From positions 4,030,001 to 4,094,000 of the forward strand of contig NZ_CP048113.1 of NCBI RefSeq assembly GCF_010093065.1: a stretch of DNA of 64,000 nt, in the 5' to 3' direction. Under the pieces are notes generated by a model that was given only the letters and a program-made list of their open reading frames with translations, had not been told where the DNA came from and ran no database searches. Shown in pieces: positions 20,461 through 28,862 of the stretch (the stretch's first letter is position 1; every line of letters begins with the position of its first letter). Origin of the DNA: Chitinophaga agri (GTDB lineage Bacteria; Bacteroidota; Bacteroidia; Chitinophagales; Chitinophagaceae). The position numbers and the translations under genes were made by a program.

Positions 20461-20486
20461 GTACTTTTTGCGTCTTCTTCCGACTC
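20460..20486 (+). promoter_or_regulatory. Putative ECF sigma promoter of FecR 1
   Basis: AGTAC (20460-20464), 16 nt starting with five T, then CGACTC (20481-20486). It begins on the last base of the sigma 1 stop codon and ends 10 bases before the FecR start, so the transcript leader would be very short. Confidence 0.5.
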
Positions 20487-20496
20487 TTTAAGTACC

Positions 20497-21627
20497 ATGA
20501 TTGATGAAAGCCACATTGAACAGCTGGTGCTGGACGAATTAGGCGGTATCATTACACCCGAAGACAGCGCCACCCTCAAAAAACTGCTCGAAGACGAACC
20601 GGAAGCCCGTATTATCCGAAACGCTATCTACGAACAGTTCTCAGGTCCTGAAGAACAGGCCTTCCTGGCCCTGTTGCCGGAGCATTTGCCCATAGAAAAA
20701 GTATGGGCGAAGATCCAGCGAAGGAAATGGATCCGCGTCACCGTACGCACGACACTGACTATCGTGCTCCTGGCACTCGCTGCCCCGAGCCTGTATATAT
20801 TATTTTTCAAGCCGACAAAGCCGGAAGAGCCTAAGGCAAGCGTCCATGGATTGTCCCTCCAAACTGTTGCACTGCAGCTGCCCGATGGCGAAATCGTCAA
20901 TCTGGGCAGCGCGCAGCAGCAAGTACAGGTAGGTGATGTTACCCTCAGCGCGCAGCAGAAAGAACTCTCTATAAAAGGAAATACATCCGGAACAGGTATT
21001 GCCACCATCACCGTTCCTCCCGGAAAAGACTATAAAATAAAACTGGCCGACGGCTCCGAAGTACAACTCAATTCCGCGTCAAAAATGAATTTCCCGGTAG
21101 CCTTTAACGGTACTACCCGAGAGATCACCATCACAGGCGAAGCCTATCTATCCATTTCCAAAGATGCCAAAAGACCCTTCATTGTCCATCTCCCGAATTC
21201 CACCATCCATGTACTGGGTACCGAATTTAACGTCAACACCTACGATAATACTTACGAACAGATCTCGCTCGTCACCGGCGCTATCACACTGAAAGCTGAC
21301 ACTTCCACGATCATATTGAAACCAGGATTCTCAGCCCGATACCAGAAAGGTCAAAGCGCGCAGGTCTCCCGTTTCGATGCAGAAGAAATATTGGCGTGGA
21401 GAGTGGGTACTTATGTGTTCCGCGCAACGACTATAGGCGATTTGTGTAAGGTAATGCAAAGATGGTACGGAATAAATGTCGTATACGACAATCCCAATAC
21501 CGGCCAACGCCGCTTCACAGGGTATATCGATAAATCCAGGCCCATCCGCCATTTCCTGGATGACTTAGCATACACTGGACACTTCAATTATTACTTTGAT
21601 AATGACAGTGTCTTACACATCAGATAG
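20497..21627 (+). CDS. FecR-type anti-sigma factor 1
   Basis: The 376-residue protein has a cytoplasmic sigma-binding part (about residues 1-80), one membrane segment (about 82-104), a periplasmic FecR domain (about 172-255, PPGKDYKIKLADGSEVQLNS and GEAYLSIS) and a C-terminal DUF4974-like domain (about 305-375). It links the STN domain of SusC 1 to sigma 1 across the inner membrane. It lies downstream of sigma 1 and upstream of sigma 3. The second cassette has a close paralogue at 51367-52506, with the shared stretch VALQLPDGEIVNLGS after the membrane segment. Confidence 0.9.
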   Translation: MIDESHIEQLVLDELGGIITPEDSATLKKLLEDEPEARIIRNAIYEQFSGPEEQAFLALLPEHLPIEKVWAKIQRRKWIRVTVRTTLTIVLLALAAPSLYILFFKPTKPEEPKASVHGLSLQTVALQLPDGEIVNLGSAQQQVQVGDVTLSAQQKELSIKGNTSGTGIATITVPPGKDYKIKLADGSEVQLNSASKMNFPVAFNGTTREITITGEAYLSISKDAKRPFIVHLPNSTIHVLGTEFNVNTYDNTYEQISLVTGAITLKADTSTIILKPGFSARYQKGQSAQVSRFDAEEILAWRVGTYVFRATTIGDLCKVMQRWYGINVVYDNPNTGQRRFTGYIDKSRPIRHFLDDLAYTGHFNYYFDNDSVLHIR

Positions 21628-21670
21628 GTTACAGGATCTTTATTTTTTCTTATGCAGTTTTGAATCTAAA

Positions 21671-22213
21671 ATGATGTTATTTCACGAGGAAAAGCTATTA
21701 TTGTCAGTGAAAAACGGGGATGCAAATGCTTTTGCTTCTCTCTATGAAACGTATCGTCCGCAACTGCTAACGGAAGCATACCACAAAGTACGCAACCAAC
21801 ACGAAGCGGAAGATATGGTACAGGAGATCTTTACATCTTTATGGCAACGGCGCGGGCAACTGTCGATCACCATCTCTCTGAAACATTACCTGTTCAGGGC
21901 CGTGCATCTGCAATACGCCTATAAGTGCCGCCGCAATGAGGTCGCCCGTAGATTTGTGTCACACACTTACTACACCTCCACAGATAGTGCCGTTCCGCAG
22001 AACCTGGAAAACAAAGAACTGGGACAGCAGATCCGCAAAGCAGCGACCTACGTATCCGCACCGGCATGCAGAAAAGTATTTGAGTTATTATACCTGCAGG
22101 ACTGGAGCCATAAAGAAATTGCACAGGATATGAACATTCAGCCACAGGTTGTAAAAAACCAGGTCAGCCGTGCACTCAAAGTGATTCGTACCCGACTGAG
22201 AGAAGTTGTATAA
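21671..22213 (+). CDS. ECF RNA polymerase sigma factor 3
   Basis: The 180-residue ECF factor shows region 2 (SLYETYRPQLLTEAYHKVRNQHEAEDMVQEIFTSLW) and region 4 (WSHKEIAQDMNIQPQVVKNQVSRALKVIRTR). I start at ATG 21671, after the end of FecR 1, rather than at an in-frame ATG inside FecR. It is the second sigma gene of the same cluster and has no second FecR next to it. It may be an orphan, share FecR 1, or act downstream. The second cassette lacks this gene. Confidence 0.85.
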   Translation: MMLFHEEKLLLSVKNGDANAFASLYETYRPQLLTEAYHKVRNQHEAEDMVQEIFTSLWQRRGQLSITISLKHYLFRAVHLQYAYKCRRNEVARRFVSHTYYTSTDSAVPQNLENKELGQQIRKAATYVSAPACRKVFELLYLQDWSHKEIAQDMNIQPQVVKNQVSRALKVIRTRLREVV

Positions 22214-22254
22214 GTAGTTAGTCCCATCTATTTAAAGAAACTAAATAACCATAT

Positions 22255-23250
22255 ATGGGTACTTCACTATCTGGCAATAATAAAATACTGTCATTTGACC
22301 GGCCTAATCCCTCCTACATTTCACCAGCCAATATCCCGGAGGAATATGAATCACTCCTCATTCCTGCCGCAGGCGCCTACTTCCGCGAAGACGAAGAAAT
22401 AGCTGTCCTGACACAAAACATCGACTTTGGCCCATTCTCTCTCTGGATACACGATATCTGGGCAAAAAAGGACGTAGTAGTATGTCCCTACATCCCCAAA
22501 CATATCTGGTCCCTGCACGGCCTGTATGAAGATAGCCTGCACCTGGAAAGTCCGGACCTGCCCAGCTATCTGCTGGAAGAAAAAGAATTTAATTTCTTTA
22601 ACCTCCCCGCTGGCATGCATCGCATTCCCATGGCGGCCGGAAAGAAAACGCTGTCTATACACATCAATATAGAAAAGGAAACATTACAGTCCATGTTGGA
22701 AGAATTTCCGGGACTGGAACCCCTGACAAAATTAGACAGAAAAGATGCGGGCACTCTCAACGCCTATCCCTACAACAGTAATCCCATCTGCGATTTCCTG
22801 ATGGAGAAACTACTCTCCTGCAAATACCCGGCAAAGCGGGCACACCCTTACATGTTCCGCATCTGCATTGATCTGCTGAGGAATGTCGCTACGCAGGAAG
22901 CAGCTTTACATGAACCACTAATGATCGACAGTCTGCTCAACACCGACAACATCCTTCATCTATTCGCCTACATCAAAGAACATCCGTTCAGGAAACATAC
23001 TGTCTCACAACTAGGCTATATGTTCCATATCGATGGGAAAAAAGTAGGTTTCGAGTTTAAACAGCATTTCGCCGTATCTATACACGACTTCATGCATACT
23101 GCCAGAATGATGCTCATCTATGAGATCATGCAAAGTCAGACATCTCCGATCGAAGAGATTGCGAAGCTGACTGAATTCCCCAACGTCATGAACATGATGA
23201 TGCAGGTAGCCGACTATTACGCCTGTAACAGAAGCGCTACTTATCAATGA
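22255..23250 (+). CDS. AraC-family transcriptional regulator 1
   Basis: The 331-residue protein has an N-terminal domain of about 180 residues of unknown ligand (GPFSLWIHDIW, LHGLYEDSLHL, EKEFNFFNLPAGMHRIPM) and a C-terminal AraC-like double helix-turn-helix (about residues 240-325; VSQLGYMFHIDGKKVGFEFKQHF, then SPIEEIAKLTEFPNVMNMM). Four such proteins are encoded in the window. It follows sigma 3 after 41 bases, so it probably belongs to the same operon. Its last 14 bases overlap the 3' end of the opposing thioredoxin gene. It is a candidate reader of the promoter elements shared by the peptidase and membrane-protein genes, which is inference. Confidence 0.75.
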   Translation: MGTSLSGNNKILSFDRPNPSYISPANIPEEYESLLIPAAGAYFREDEEIAVLTQNIDFGPFSLWIHDIWAKKDVVVCPYIPKHIWSLHGLYEDSLHLESPDLPSYLLEEKEFNFFNLPAGMHRIPMAAGKKTLSIHINIEKETLQSMLEEFPGLEPLTKLDRKDAGTLNAYPYNSNPICDFLMEKLLSCKYPAKRAHPYMFRICIDLLRNVATQEAALHEPLMIDSLLNTDNILHLFAYIKEHPFRKHTVSQLGYMFHIDGKKVGFEFKQHFAVSIHDFMHTARMMLIYEIMQSQTSPIEEIAKLTEFPNVMNMMMQVADYYACNRSATYQ

Positions 23251-23728
23251 TCGCACGGATCGTATCCAGCGGCATCGCTCCTAAATTCGCACGTTTGATC
23301 TGCCTGTCTTTATCATAGAACACCAGCAAAGGATAGGCCTGTCCGCCGTAATACCGGAAGAATGTATTATTATAATCCAACCCCAGTTTCACGTTCGGGA
23401 ATTGCTCCACATTGTATTTGTCCTGGTATACTTTTACATCATGAAACGAACCGGCACTGAGGAATAACAGATTCACATCCTTCAACGTATCTATCGATGC
23501 AAGCATCTTCTGCGTCAGTGTATCACATGGCAAACATCCCGGTCCATAGTAGTACAACAAAGTAGGACGCCCCTTCGCCAGACTGTCCGTGCTGTATTTG
23601 GTCACGGTATCTCCCTTTAATAATATGATCGATGGCAATGCTTTGGGATCTTTCGGTAAATCGTCGGCATCGGGAACAGTGGTACAGCTGGCGAATCCCA
23701 GGGTCAATAAAAGGAGTAGCTGTTTCAT
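23237..23728 (-). CDS. Thioredoxin-like lipoprotein 2
   Basis: The 163-residue protein is read from ATG 23728, which gives a clean lipoprotein signal with lipobox FASC (Cys15). The active site is Cys65-Leu-Pro-Cys68 in a TlpA-like thioredoxin fold. It is similar to the protein at 3907-4401, including the YGGQAYPLLVFYDK block. It acts on the periplasmic face. It is transcribed divergently from membrane protein copy 3, and both starts have the same octamer/-7 promoter, arranged as an inverted repeat. That repeats the thioredoxin-membrane protein link seen at 4 kb. Confidence 0.82.
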   Translation of the reverse strand: MKQLLLLLTLGFASCTTVPDADDLPKDPKALPSIILLKGDTVTKYSTDSLAKGRPTLLYYYGPGCLPCDTLTQKMLASIDTLKDVNLLFLSAGSFHDVKVYQDKYNVEQFPNVKLGLDYNNTFFRYYGGQAYPLLVFYDKDRQIKRANLGAMPLDTIRAIIDK

Positions 23729-23752
23729 ATAGCTTATGATGGTTAACAACGG

Positions 23753-23790
23753 GTAATATAACTTCATTCACCGGGATGATACTTAGGAGA
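23753..23790 (-). promoter_or_regulatory. Regulon-1 promoter of thioredoxin 2
   Basis: Minus strand TCTCCTAA (23790-23783), 22 nt containing CCCGGTG, then TATATTAC (23760-23753). The start codon at 23728 lies 24 nt further on, which supports that start over 23767. Confidence 0.6.
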
Positions 23791-23815
23791 TAGCGATTAT
23801 CAGAAATTGTCCTTA

Positions 23816-23853
23816 TCTCCTAACTATTCCTCCCGGTGTACCACCTACCTTTA
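23816..23853 (+). promoter_or_regulatory. Regulon-1 promoter of membrane protein copy 3
   Basis: TCTCCTAA (23816-23823), 22 nt containing CCCGGTG, then TACCTTTA (23846-23853), 30 nt before ATG 23884. It forms a mirror image with the thioredoxin promoter: octamer and CCCGGTG are both repeated in inverted order. Confidence 0.62.
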
Positions 23854-23883
23854 AAAGACCCGTTAACCACAATCAAACTCCCC

Positions 23884-25356
23884 ATGAGTAACCCGAGCCT
23901 CAGAGATTATATCTTTAAAGATCCCAGTAACCGCCCTTACGTATGGACTGCCGTTATCGGTATCATCGTGCAGTTATTATTCTTCAAATACCTGTATCCT
24001 TTTGCCAGCTATATCAACGGCGACTCATACGCCTACATGCAAACAGCCCACGAGAATCTCTCGATTAATACCTACCCCGTAGGTTACTCCATGTTCATCC
24101 GGCTGTTCAGCGTCTTCACCCACTCGGATACTGCACTGGTAGTGTTCCAATACCTGATGCTGCAGGCAAGTATCCTCTCGCTGGTATTCACTTTATTCTA
24201 TTTCTATCATCCACACCGGTACACCCGTATCGGCCTGTTCGGATTTATGTTATTTAACCCGGTCTTCCTGTACCTGGCCAACTATGTATCCAGCGATACC
24301 TTATTCCTGTCTCTCAGCCTGACCTGGATCACCCTCCTGCTGTGGATCATCTATCGCCCATCCCGGAAACTCATGATCTACCATGCGCTGGTACTGTTCC
24401 TCGCCTTCACTGTACGATATAACGCACTCTATTATCCACTCATTGCCGGCATTGCCTTCCTGCTGTCCAGACAAAGCTTCCTTCAGAAAGTGGTCGGACT
24501 GGCAGTATGCGTAATACTCATTGGGAGCTTCATACAGTACAATAAGTACAAGTACTATGAAATAAGTAAGAAAAGCATTTTCACGCCCTTTACGGGCTGG
24601 CAAATGGCCAATAACGCGATGTATGCCTATAAGTTCGTACCTAAAGCCGAACGTAAACCAGTGCCTAAAAAGTACCAGGTGCTTGACAGCATGATCCGGG
24701 AGTATTTCGACAGCACAGTTGGTAATCCGCGGCACCCGGAAGAAAACCTGGTGGCCAGCACGGTATATATGTGGACACCAGGCGCTCCTCTACGGACCTA
24801 TATGCAGAACCAGTTTAAAAAAGACTCCACTGCTCCCGAACTGAAACGCTGGGCCACAGTAGCACCGCTGTTTGAAGAATACGGCAAATACATCATCAAA
24901 CAATACCCTGCTACCTTTGCCCGGTTCTACCTCCTCCCCAACGCCCTGAAATATTACGCACCGCCGGTAGAGTTCCTGGAATTCTATAGCACGGGGGTCG
25001 ACAGTGTCCATCCCATCGCCCAGATCTGGTTCGAATATAAGAGCAACAAGATCGACACGAAGTTCAAAGACTTTAAAGTCGACATCCTGAACTATTACCC
25101 CATCCTGGTCGGGACCATGAACGTGATCTTCTTCCTCGGGATGATCGGCTTCCTGGTGTTACAGGGGTATAAACAACAGCCGCTCATGGGTAAAGGTCTG
25201 TTACTGGTGGTCTGTCTCTGGCTGACCAACTTCGGATTCAGTGTCTTCGCATCCCCCATTGCCCTCCGGTTCCAGATGTTCCCCATCCTGGTGATGACGG
25301 CCTTCGCCTTCCTCTTCATGGAATTTGTGATCAAAGAGGCGACAAAGAAAGAATGA
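23884..25356 (+). CDS. GT-C-like polytopic membrane protein (copy 3)
   Basis: The 490-residue protein is read from ATG 23884; an earlier in-frame ATG at 23836 precedes the -7 box and is unlikely. It has 10-12 membrane segments, the outer-loop GDSYAYMQ motif, NTYPVGYSMFIRLFSVF, and [19 protein letters not shown]. It is the closest relative of the membrane half of the fusion at 4405-7509 (for example PPVEFL, IAPI/HPIAQIWF and KDFKV). It probably belongs to the GT-C superfamily of lipid-phosphate-sugar transferases, but this is not certain. It is followed 48 bases later by AraC regulator 2. Confidence 0.73.
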   Translation: MSNPSLRDYIFKDPSNRPYVWTAVIGIIVQLLFFKYLYPFASYINGDSYAYMQTAHENLSINTYPVGYSMFIRLFSVFTHSDTALVVFQYLMLQASILSLVFTLFYFYHPHRYTRIGLFGFMLFNPVFLYLANYVSSDTLFLSLSLTWITLLLWIIYRPSRKLMIYHALVLFLAFTVRYNALYYPLIAGIAFLLSRQSFLQKVVGLAVCVILIGSFIQYNKYKYYEISKKSIFTPFTGWQMANNAMYAYKFVPKAERKPVPKKYQVLDSMIREYFDSTVGNPRHPEENLVASTVYMWTPGAPLRTYMQNQFKKDSTAPELKRWATVAPLFEEYGKYIIKQYPATFARFYLLPNALKYYAPPVEFLEFYSTGVDSVHPIAQIWFEYKSNKIDTKFKDFKVDILNYYPILVGTMNVIFFLGMIGFLVLQGYKQQPLMGKGLLLVVCLWLTNFGFSVFASPIALRFQMFPILVMTAFAFLFMEFVIKEATKKE

Positions 25357-25404
25357 TCCGAACCATTCCCGGCTGTTCTCTGTTATATTGCAAATCCCGT
25401 TAAG

Positions 25405-26385
25405 ATGTGGGCATTTTCACCAGGAGATGCGAGATTAATCCCGCTGGAGGGGAAACGTATCGGGACTACCAATACCGCCCGGATACCCGAAGAATATCTG
25501 CAGTTATTACTGCCTTATGCCAGGGTACATTGCTGGCAGCAGGGACAGGTATACGTACTCTCCCAGCATATGACCCTGGGCCCTTATTCCCTTTGGATCC
25601 ACGACGTAGTGACCTATGGCGAGCAGGACATTTTGCCTTATGTACCGCACCCGTTATACACATTGCACTATATGTTTGAAAGCGGACTGAATGTCCGGCT
25701 GCCCCATTCGGATCCGTTCCGGCTGGAAGAGGACACCTGTAACCTGTTCTACCTGGAACCGGGTGTCAGTCAGCTGCCGCTGGAGGAAGATGCCAAAGCC
25801 CTGTCCGTCAACATCAACATCCTCCCGGAACATATCACCGCACTTACACAGGACTTCCCCGATCTGACCAGACGACTCAAACAGATCCGTTCCGGCAACC
25901 AGGTCATTAACAAACAGCCTTTTACGGTGAATGCGGTCAACCGTTTACTTATCAGTAAGATCCTCACCTGCCGGTATCTCCGTAACGACGCTGCCGTATT
26001 CCTGAAAAGATGTTGCACCGATCTCTTTAAGATCTTCTGCCAGGAATACACTGAAACAATGGTGGTGCCTCCGGCTGATAATGAAGGCTATAATAAGGTC
26101 TTCGATTACATGCGGGCGTATCCACACACATCCGTTGAGCTGCGCCATTATTCCCGCTTATTCCGCATCGCAGAACATGAAATTGAAGCCGGTTTCCTGG
26201 ATTATTTCTCCATCAGTATCCGGGAATGCCATTATATGCTGCAAATGATGACCGCTTTTGACCTCATTGTACAACAGCGGCTCTCGCTGCGGGAGATTGC
26301 TATGAGAGTCGGAATGGACACAGAAACGATGATTACGCGGATCGAGGCGTATTACAATTATAAAATAGCGGCCCAGCGAAATTAA
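25405..26385 (+). CDS. AraC-family transcriptional regulator 2
   Basis: This 326-residue protein belongs to the same family as those at 22255, 52518 and 57142. It has the N-terminal block LGPYSLWIHDVVTYG, the LEEDTCNLFYLEPGVSQLPL segment and a C-terminal AraC-like domain (about residues 235-320; SVELRHYSRLFRIAEHEIEAGF and LSLREIAMRVGMDTETMI). It is the most divergent of the four at the C-terminus. It lies directly downstream of membrane protein copy 3 and probably shares its transcript. The ligand is unknown. Confidence 0.72.
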   Translation: MWAFSPGDARLIPLEGKRIGTTNTARIPEEYLQLLLPYARVHCWQQGQVYVLSQHMTLGPYSLWIHDVVTYGEQDILPYVPHPLYTLHYMFESGLNVRLPHSDPFRLEEDTCNLFYLEPGVSQLPLEEDAKALSVNINILPEHITALTQDFPDLTRRLKQIRSGNQVINKQPFTVNAVNRLLISKILTCRYLRNDAAVFLKRCCTDLFKIFCQEYTETMVVPPADNEGYNKVFDYMRAYPHTSVELRHYSRLFRIAEHEIEAGFLDYFSISIRECHYMLQMMTAFDLIVQQRLSLREIAMRVGMDTETMITRIEAYYNYKIAAQRN

Positions 26386-26388
26386 AGA

Positions 26389-26408
26389 GCCCCCGCAAAT
26401 GCGGAGGC
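26389..26408. terminator. Hairpin terminator
   Basis: An 8-bp stem with one mismatch, GCCCCCGC with GCGGAGGC and loop AAAT, four bases after the AraC 2 stop, between convergent genes. Confidence 0.5.
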
Positions 26409-26443
26409 CCGTTCACTAACCCATCAAAATCACACTTGCAGTG

Positions 26444-27010
26444 CTACACTTCAACCTCTCTGGGCATCTGATTACCAGGAGTGTCTGTTGCGATCGCAGT
26501 GATCACACTTCCCGGTGCAGCCGCATTATCCACAGTGGCAGTGTATGTCCAATCCAGTCCGTTATCCTGCAAGATGGCATCACCTGCTTCGATGACAGCA
26601 CCTGCGGCAGTGCGGATTGACACCTTTACCGACACCAGTTTAAAGTCATCGTATGCACGCACCGTGATCACATCACCAATGCCACCCAGATACTTCGTTG
26701 TATCAATGCTTTCAACTACCGGCAACTTAAATGCGTCTCTCATTGCCATGTTGTATGCACTCTGATCAGGACCGGCCGCTTTTTCATACATTGCCTTCTT
26801 CACCGGATCACGCAATACAGCCTTTGCGTATAAAATAGATTTCTTGAAACGTTGCTGTACTTCTATCTGTGCATCTGTGGGAGGAATATTGCTCCTGCGT
26901 CTTTTCTTCCCCAGGATGATATTACCAGAACGTCTTTTTGTTAATGTCAGCATGTCGGCGATTGTACCGGATGCTCCCTTTAATAAGATATTGTCTGTTG
27001 ATTTAGCCAT
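26444..27010 (-). CDS. Hypothetical protein with Ig-like C-terminal region
   Basis: The 188-residue product has no signal peptide. Residues 1-90 are basic and helical (KRRSGNIILGKKRRRSNIPP, RFKKSILYAKAVLRDP). Residues 95-188 look like a beta-sandwich of Ig/fibronectin type (ITVRAYDDFKLVSVKVSIRT, then DGAILQDN-like turns and AIATDTPGN). I recognise no named family. A structural or secreted role through a non-Sec route is possible, but there is no evidence. It lies at the edge of the accessory island, convergent with AraC 2. Confidence 0.55.
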   Translation of the reverse strand: MAKSTDNILLKGASGTIADMLTLTKRRSGNIILGKKRRRSNIPPTDAQIEVQQRFKKSILYAKAVLRDPVKKAMYEKAAGPDQSAYNMAMRDAFKLPVVESIDTTKYLGGIGDVITVRAYDDFKLVSVKVSIRTAAGAVIEAGDAILQDNGLDWTYTATVDNAAAPGSVITAIATDTPGNQMPREVEV

Positions 27011-27061
27011 GATAAAAAATTAAATACGTTTAAACCCATACTGGCAGGGACTTTGAAGCAT

Positions 27062-27105
27062 GCTTGTTCGTCGCTTGTTCGTCGCTTCGCCGTCGCTTGT
27101 TCGTC
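27062..27105. repeat. Four tandem 11-bp repeats
   Basis: The unit GCTTGTTCGTC occurs four times in a row; the third copy reads GCTTCGCCGTC. It lies just upstream of the start of the gene at 27010 (minus) and could be a binding array or simple slippage repeat. Confidence 0.7.
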
Positions 27106-27889
27106 CAAACCAGCTTTTTACTCACTGAAAACAGGCGATGTTCGAGTGAAGTAAAAGGCACCTCTCTTTTACTTCCGGTGCAGCCTCTGTATCGCCGGTT
27201 GACAATGCAATGTTACGGTGGAATGGGAGTACAATTTCTGAAAAATGGATGCTACTGCGTCAGGTTTGCGACGTCGACGCAGTGAGTGTGCGATGAAAGA
27301 AAAATCATCTTCTTTTTTTAAGAAAAATATGATCACAATGATCGTCGTACGTAATTTTTATTTTAACTTAGTAGTAACTAAAACAGTTACCCGACGCTTA
27401 TTCGCACTATTTAAAAATTTATGTTTGATAGCTCAGTTCAAAATAATCATTGACAAACCAAAGAAGAAGTATCCATCCAATTGCAAAACCCAAATAGTCG
27501 AATCAAGACGTCAATAAAAATCACACAAATGAAATACACAAACACCTTGCGCTTGCGCAACACACATTCCAGCCGCGTATTACGCGATCTCGCAGACCGA
27601 CTGCAACCGCAGTCAAACAACATTCCCCTCTCCATCATCGCTTGCTCTTCCTACGTTCTACTACTATATTCCCTAGTCCTACGACTACTACCTTCCCTAC
27701 TACTACTATCCCTTTAATCTTCAGGCGCAACGCCTACACGCAATGTCCTTCCTCAGGACGACAAAAGGGTGCTATTTCCAATTTTACTAACAATATTTAA
27801 TTACTGCTCCGTGCTTCCGGATGCAGCTAATTAAGGCTATGCTATGGCCTGATTGACTGTTCCCGGATGAACGGCTCAATGAGCATATC
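27106..27889. other. Low-complexity spacer at the start of the accessory island
   Basis: About 780 bases with no gene I can support. A short open frame at 27529-27717 (62 codons, MKYTNTLRLRNTHSSRVL... with a Leu-rich end) is possible but has pyrimidine-repeat coding sequence. Small palindromes occur (TTGCGCTTGCGCAA at 27548, CGCGTATTACGCG near 27575). The base composition differs from both sides. Confidence 0.35.
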
Positions 27890-28429
27890 ATGAACTATAT
27901 CATCCATTTAAATGCCTTTTTTACAAAGGCAGAAGGAGACCGTTGGCTTACACCATACCATCAGAGCCTGTATCTCACATTATTCAGATTGTGGAATAAA
28001 AGCAGGTTCAAACATGCCATCACCATCTACAGAGACATCACTATGGCAAAATCAAAAATTGGTTCGAAGGGCACTTATTACAGGTGTTTAAAAGATCTGG
28101 CCAATGCAGGTTATATCCATTATTACCCGTCGGGCGTAAGATTCGAAGCTGCAACAGTGACGATCGTACCGTTTCTCGACGTGGAGCAGAGTAATACAGG
28201 CGCACGAGACATGGACTTAATAAAGTCCACATCCGATACCGCACCGGTACCACATATGGACCCAATAGGTACCAGATCTGATACCGGATCGGTACCGGAT
28301 GTGGTACACTTTCCTAAACAGGAAGAAAAAAGATATATAAACAATCATACAAACGGCATACACGCAATCAATAATAAAAATGACAGTTATCACAACGCAA
28401 CGGAGGATGACTATCAGCAGCCATTTTGA
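27890..28429 (+). CDS. Winged-helix-like accessory protein
   Basis: The 179-residue product has an N-terminal half that looks like a helix-turn-helix or winged helix (YLTLFRLWNKSRFKHAITI, KIGSKGTYYRCLKDLANAGYI), as in replication or plasmid/phage initiator proteins. The C-terminal half is polar and repetitive (DSDTAPVPHMDPIGTRSDTGSVPD type). Its end overlaps the start of the ATPase gene by about 50 bases. An initiator-like protein next to a DnaC-like ATPase recalls phage O/P-type pairs. That is inference and the family is not recognised with certainty. Confidence 0.55.
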   Translation: MNYIIHLNAFFTKAEGDRWLTPYHQSLYLTLFRLWNKSRFKHAITIYRDITMAKSKIGSKGTYYRCLKDLANAGYIHYYPSGVRFEAATVTIVPFLDVEQSNTGARDMDLIKSTSDTAPVPHMDPIGTRSDTGSVPDVVHFPKQEEKRYINNHTNGIHAINNKNDSYHNATEDDYQQPF

Positions 28430-28817
28430 CTATAAAGAAGTCTTACGCAGACTGCAACAGAAAGGCCAGGAATCTTTCGGGCGTCATTTCCGTTTATTGA
28501 AAGAAGACCTGCCGGTCATTATACCGATCGTCGCCTGGATGTTACGTGACGAAGAAGTAGCCGGGCAATGTAAGATCGATCTCAATAAAGGCATCTATCT
28601 CGCTGGGCCCGTCGGAACAGGAAAAACTCAACTCATGCATCTGATGCGTTGTCTCACCGACAGGCATTACGATTATGAGGTATATAGTTGCCCAAAAATT
28701 GCGATAGACTTTGCCTATAGCGGTATTTCCGCCATTCTGCCATACACATACAGCAATATGGATGTCAAACGAAGCGTTGCTGCGATCTGTTGTTTTGACG
28801 ATCTGGGTAAAGAAATC
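28380..28817 (+). pseudogene. DnaC/IstB-like ATPase, 5' half, broken by IS66
   Basis: 146 codons with a P-loop (AGPVGTGKTQLMHLM) and Walker B (CCFDDLGKEI). The frame then runs into the IS66 end at 28818. Removing 28818-33018 (element plus one target copy) joins it in frame to 33019-33246, giving DDLGKEI-DTQHYGNKCKVME and a 221-residue ATPase. The family loads helicases or serves transposition. The intact gene would lie between the winged-helix gene and the gene at 33257 in one operon. An in-frame ATG at 28407 is an alternative start. Confidence 0.85.
28810..28817. repeat. Target site duplication, left copy
   Basis: AAGAAATC immediately left of the IS66 end. The identical 8 bases occur at 33011-33018. 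Eight bases is the usual duplication for the IS66 family. Confidence 0.93.
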
Positions 28818-28862
28818 GTAAGTATCCGGTAGACAGCACCTATGTAATGATTTTGGAGAGCG

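Noticed and set aside
27062..27105. Possible CRISPR array
   Set aside because: The units are contiguous 11-mers without spacers, and no cas genes are present.
27529..27717. Small 62-codon gene with Leu-rich end
   Set aside because: The coding sequence is a pyrimidine-rich near-repeat and no promoter or homologue is visible; kept only as a remark on the spacer.
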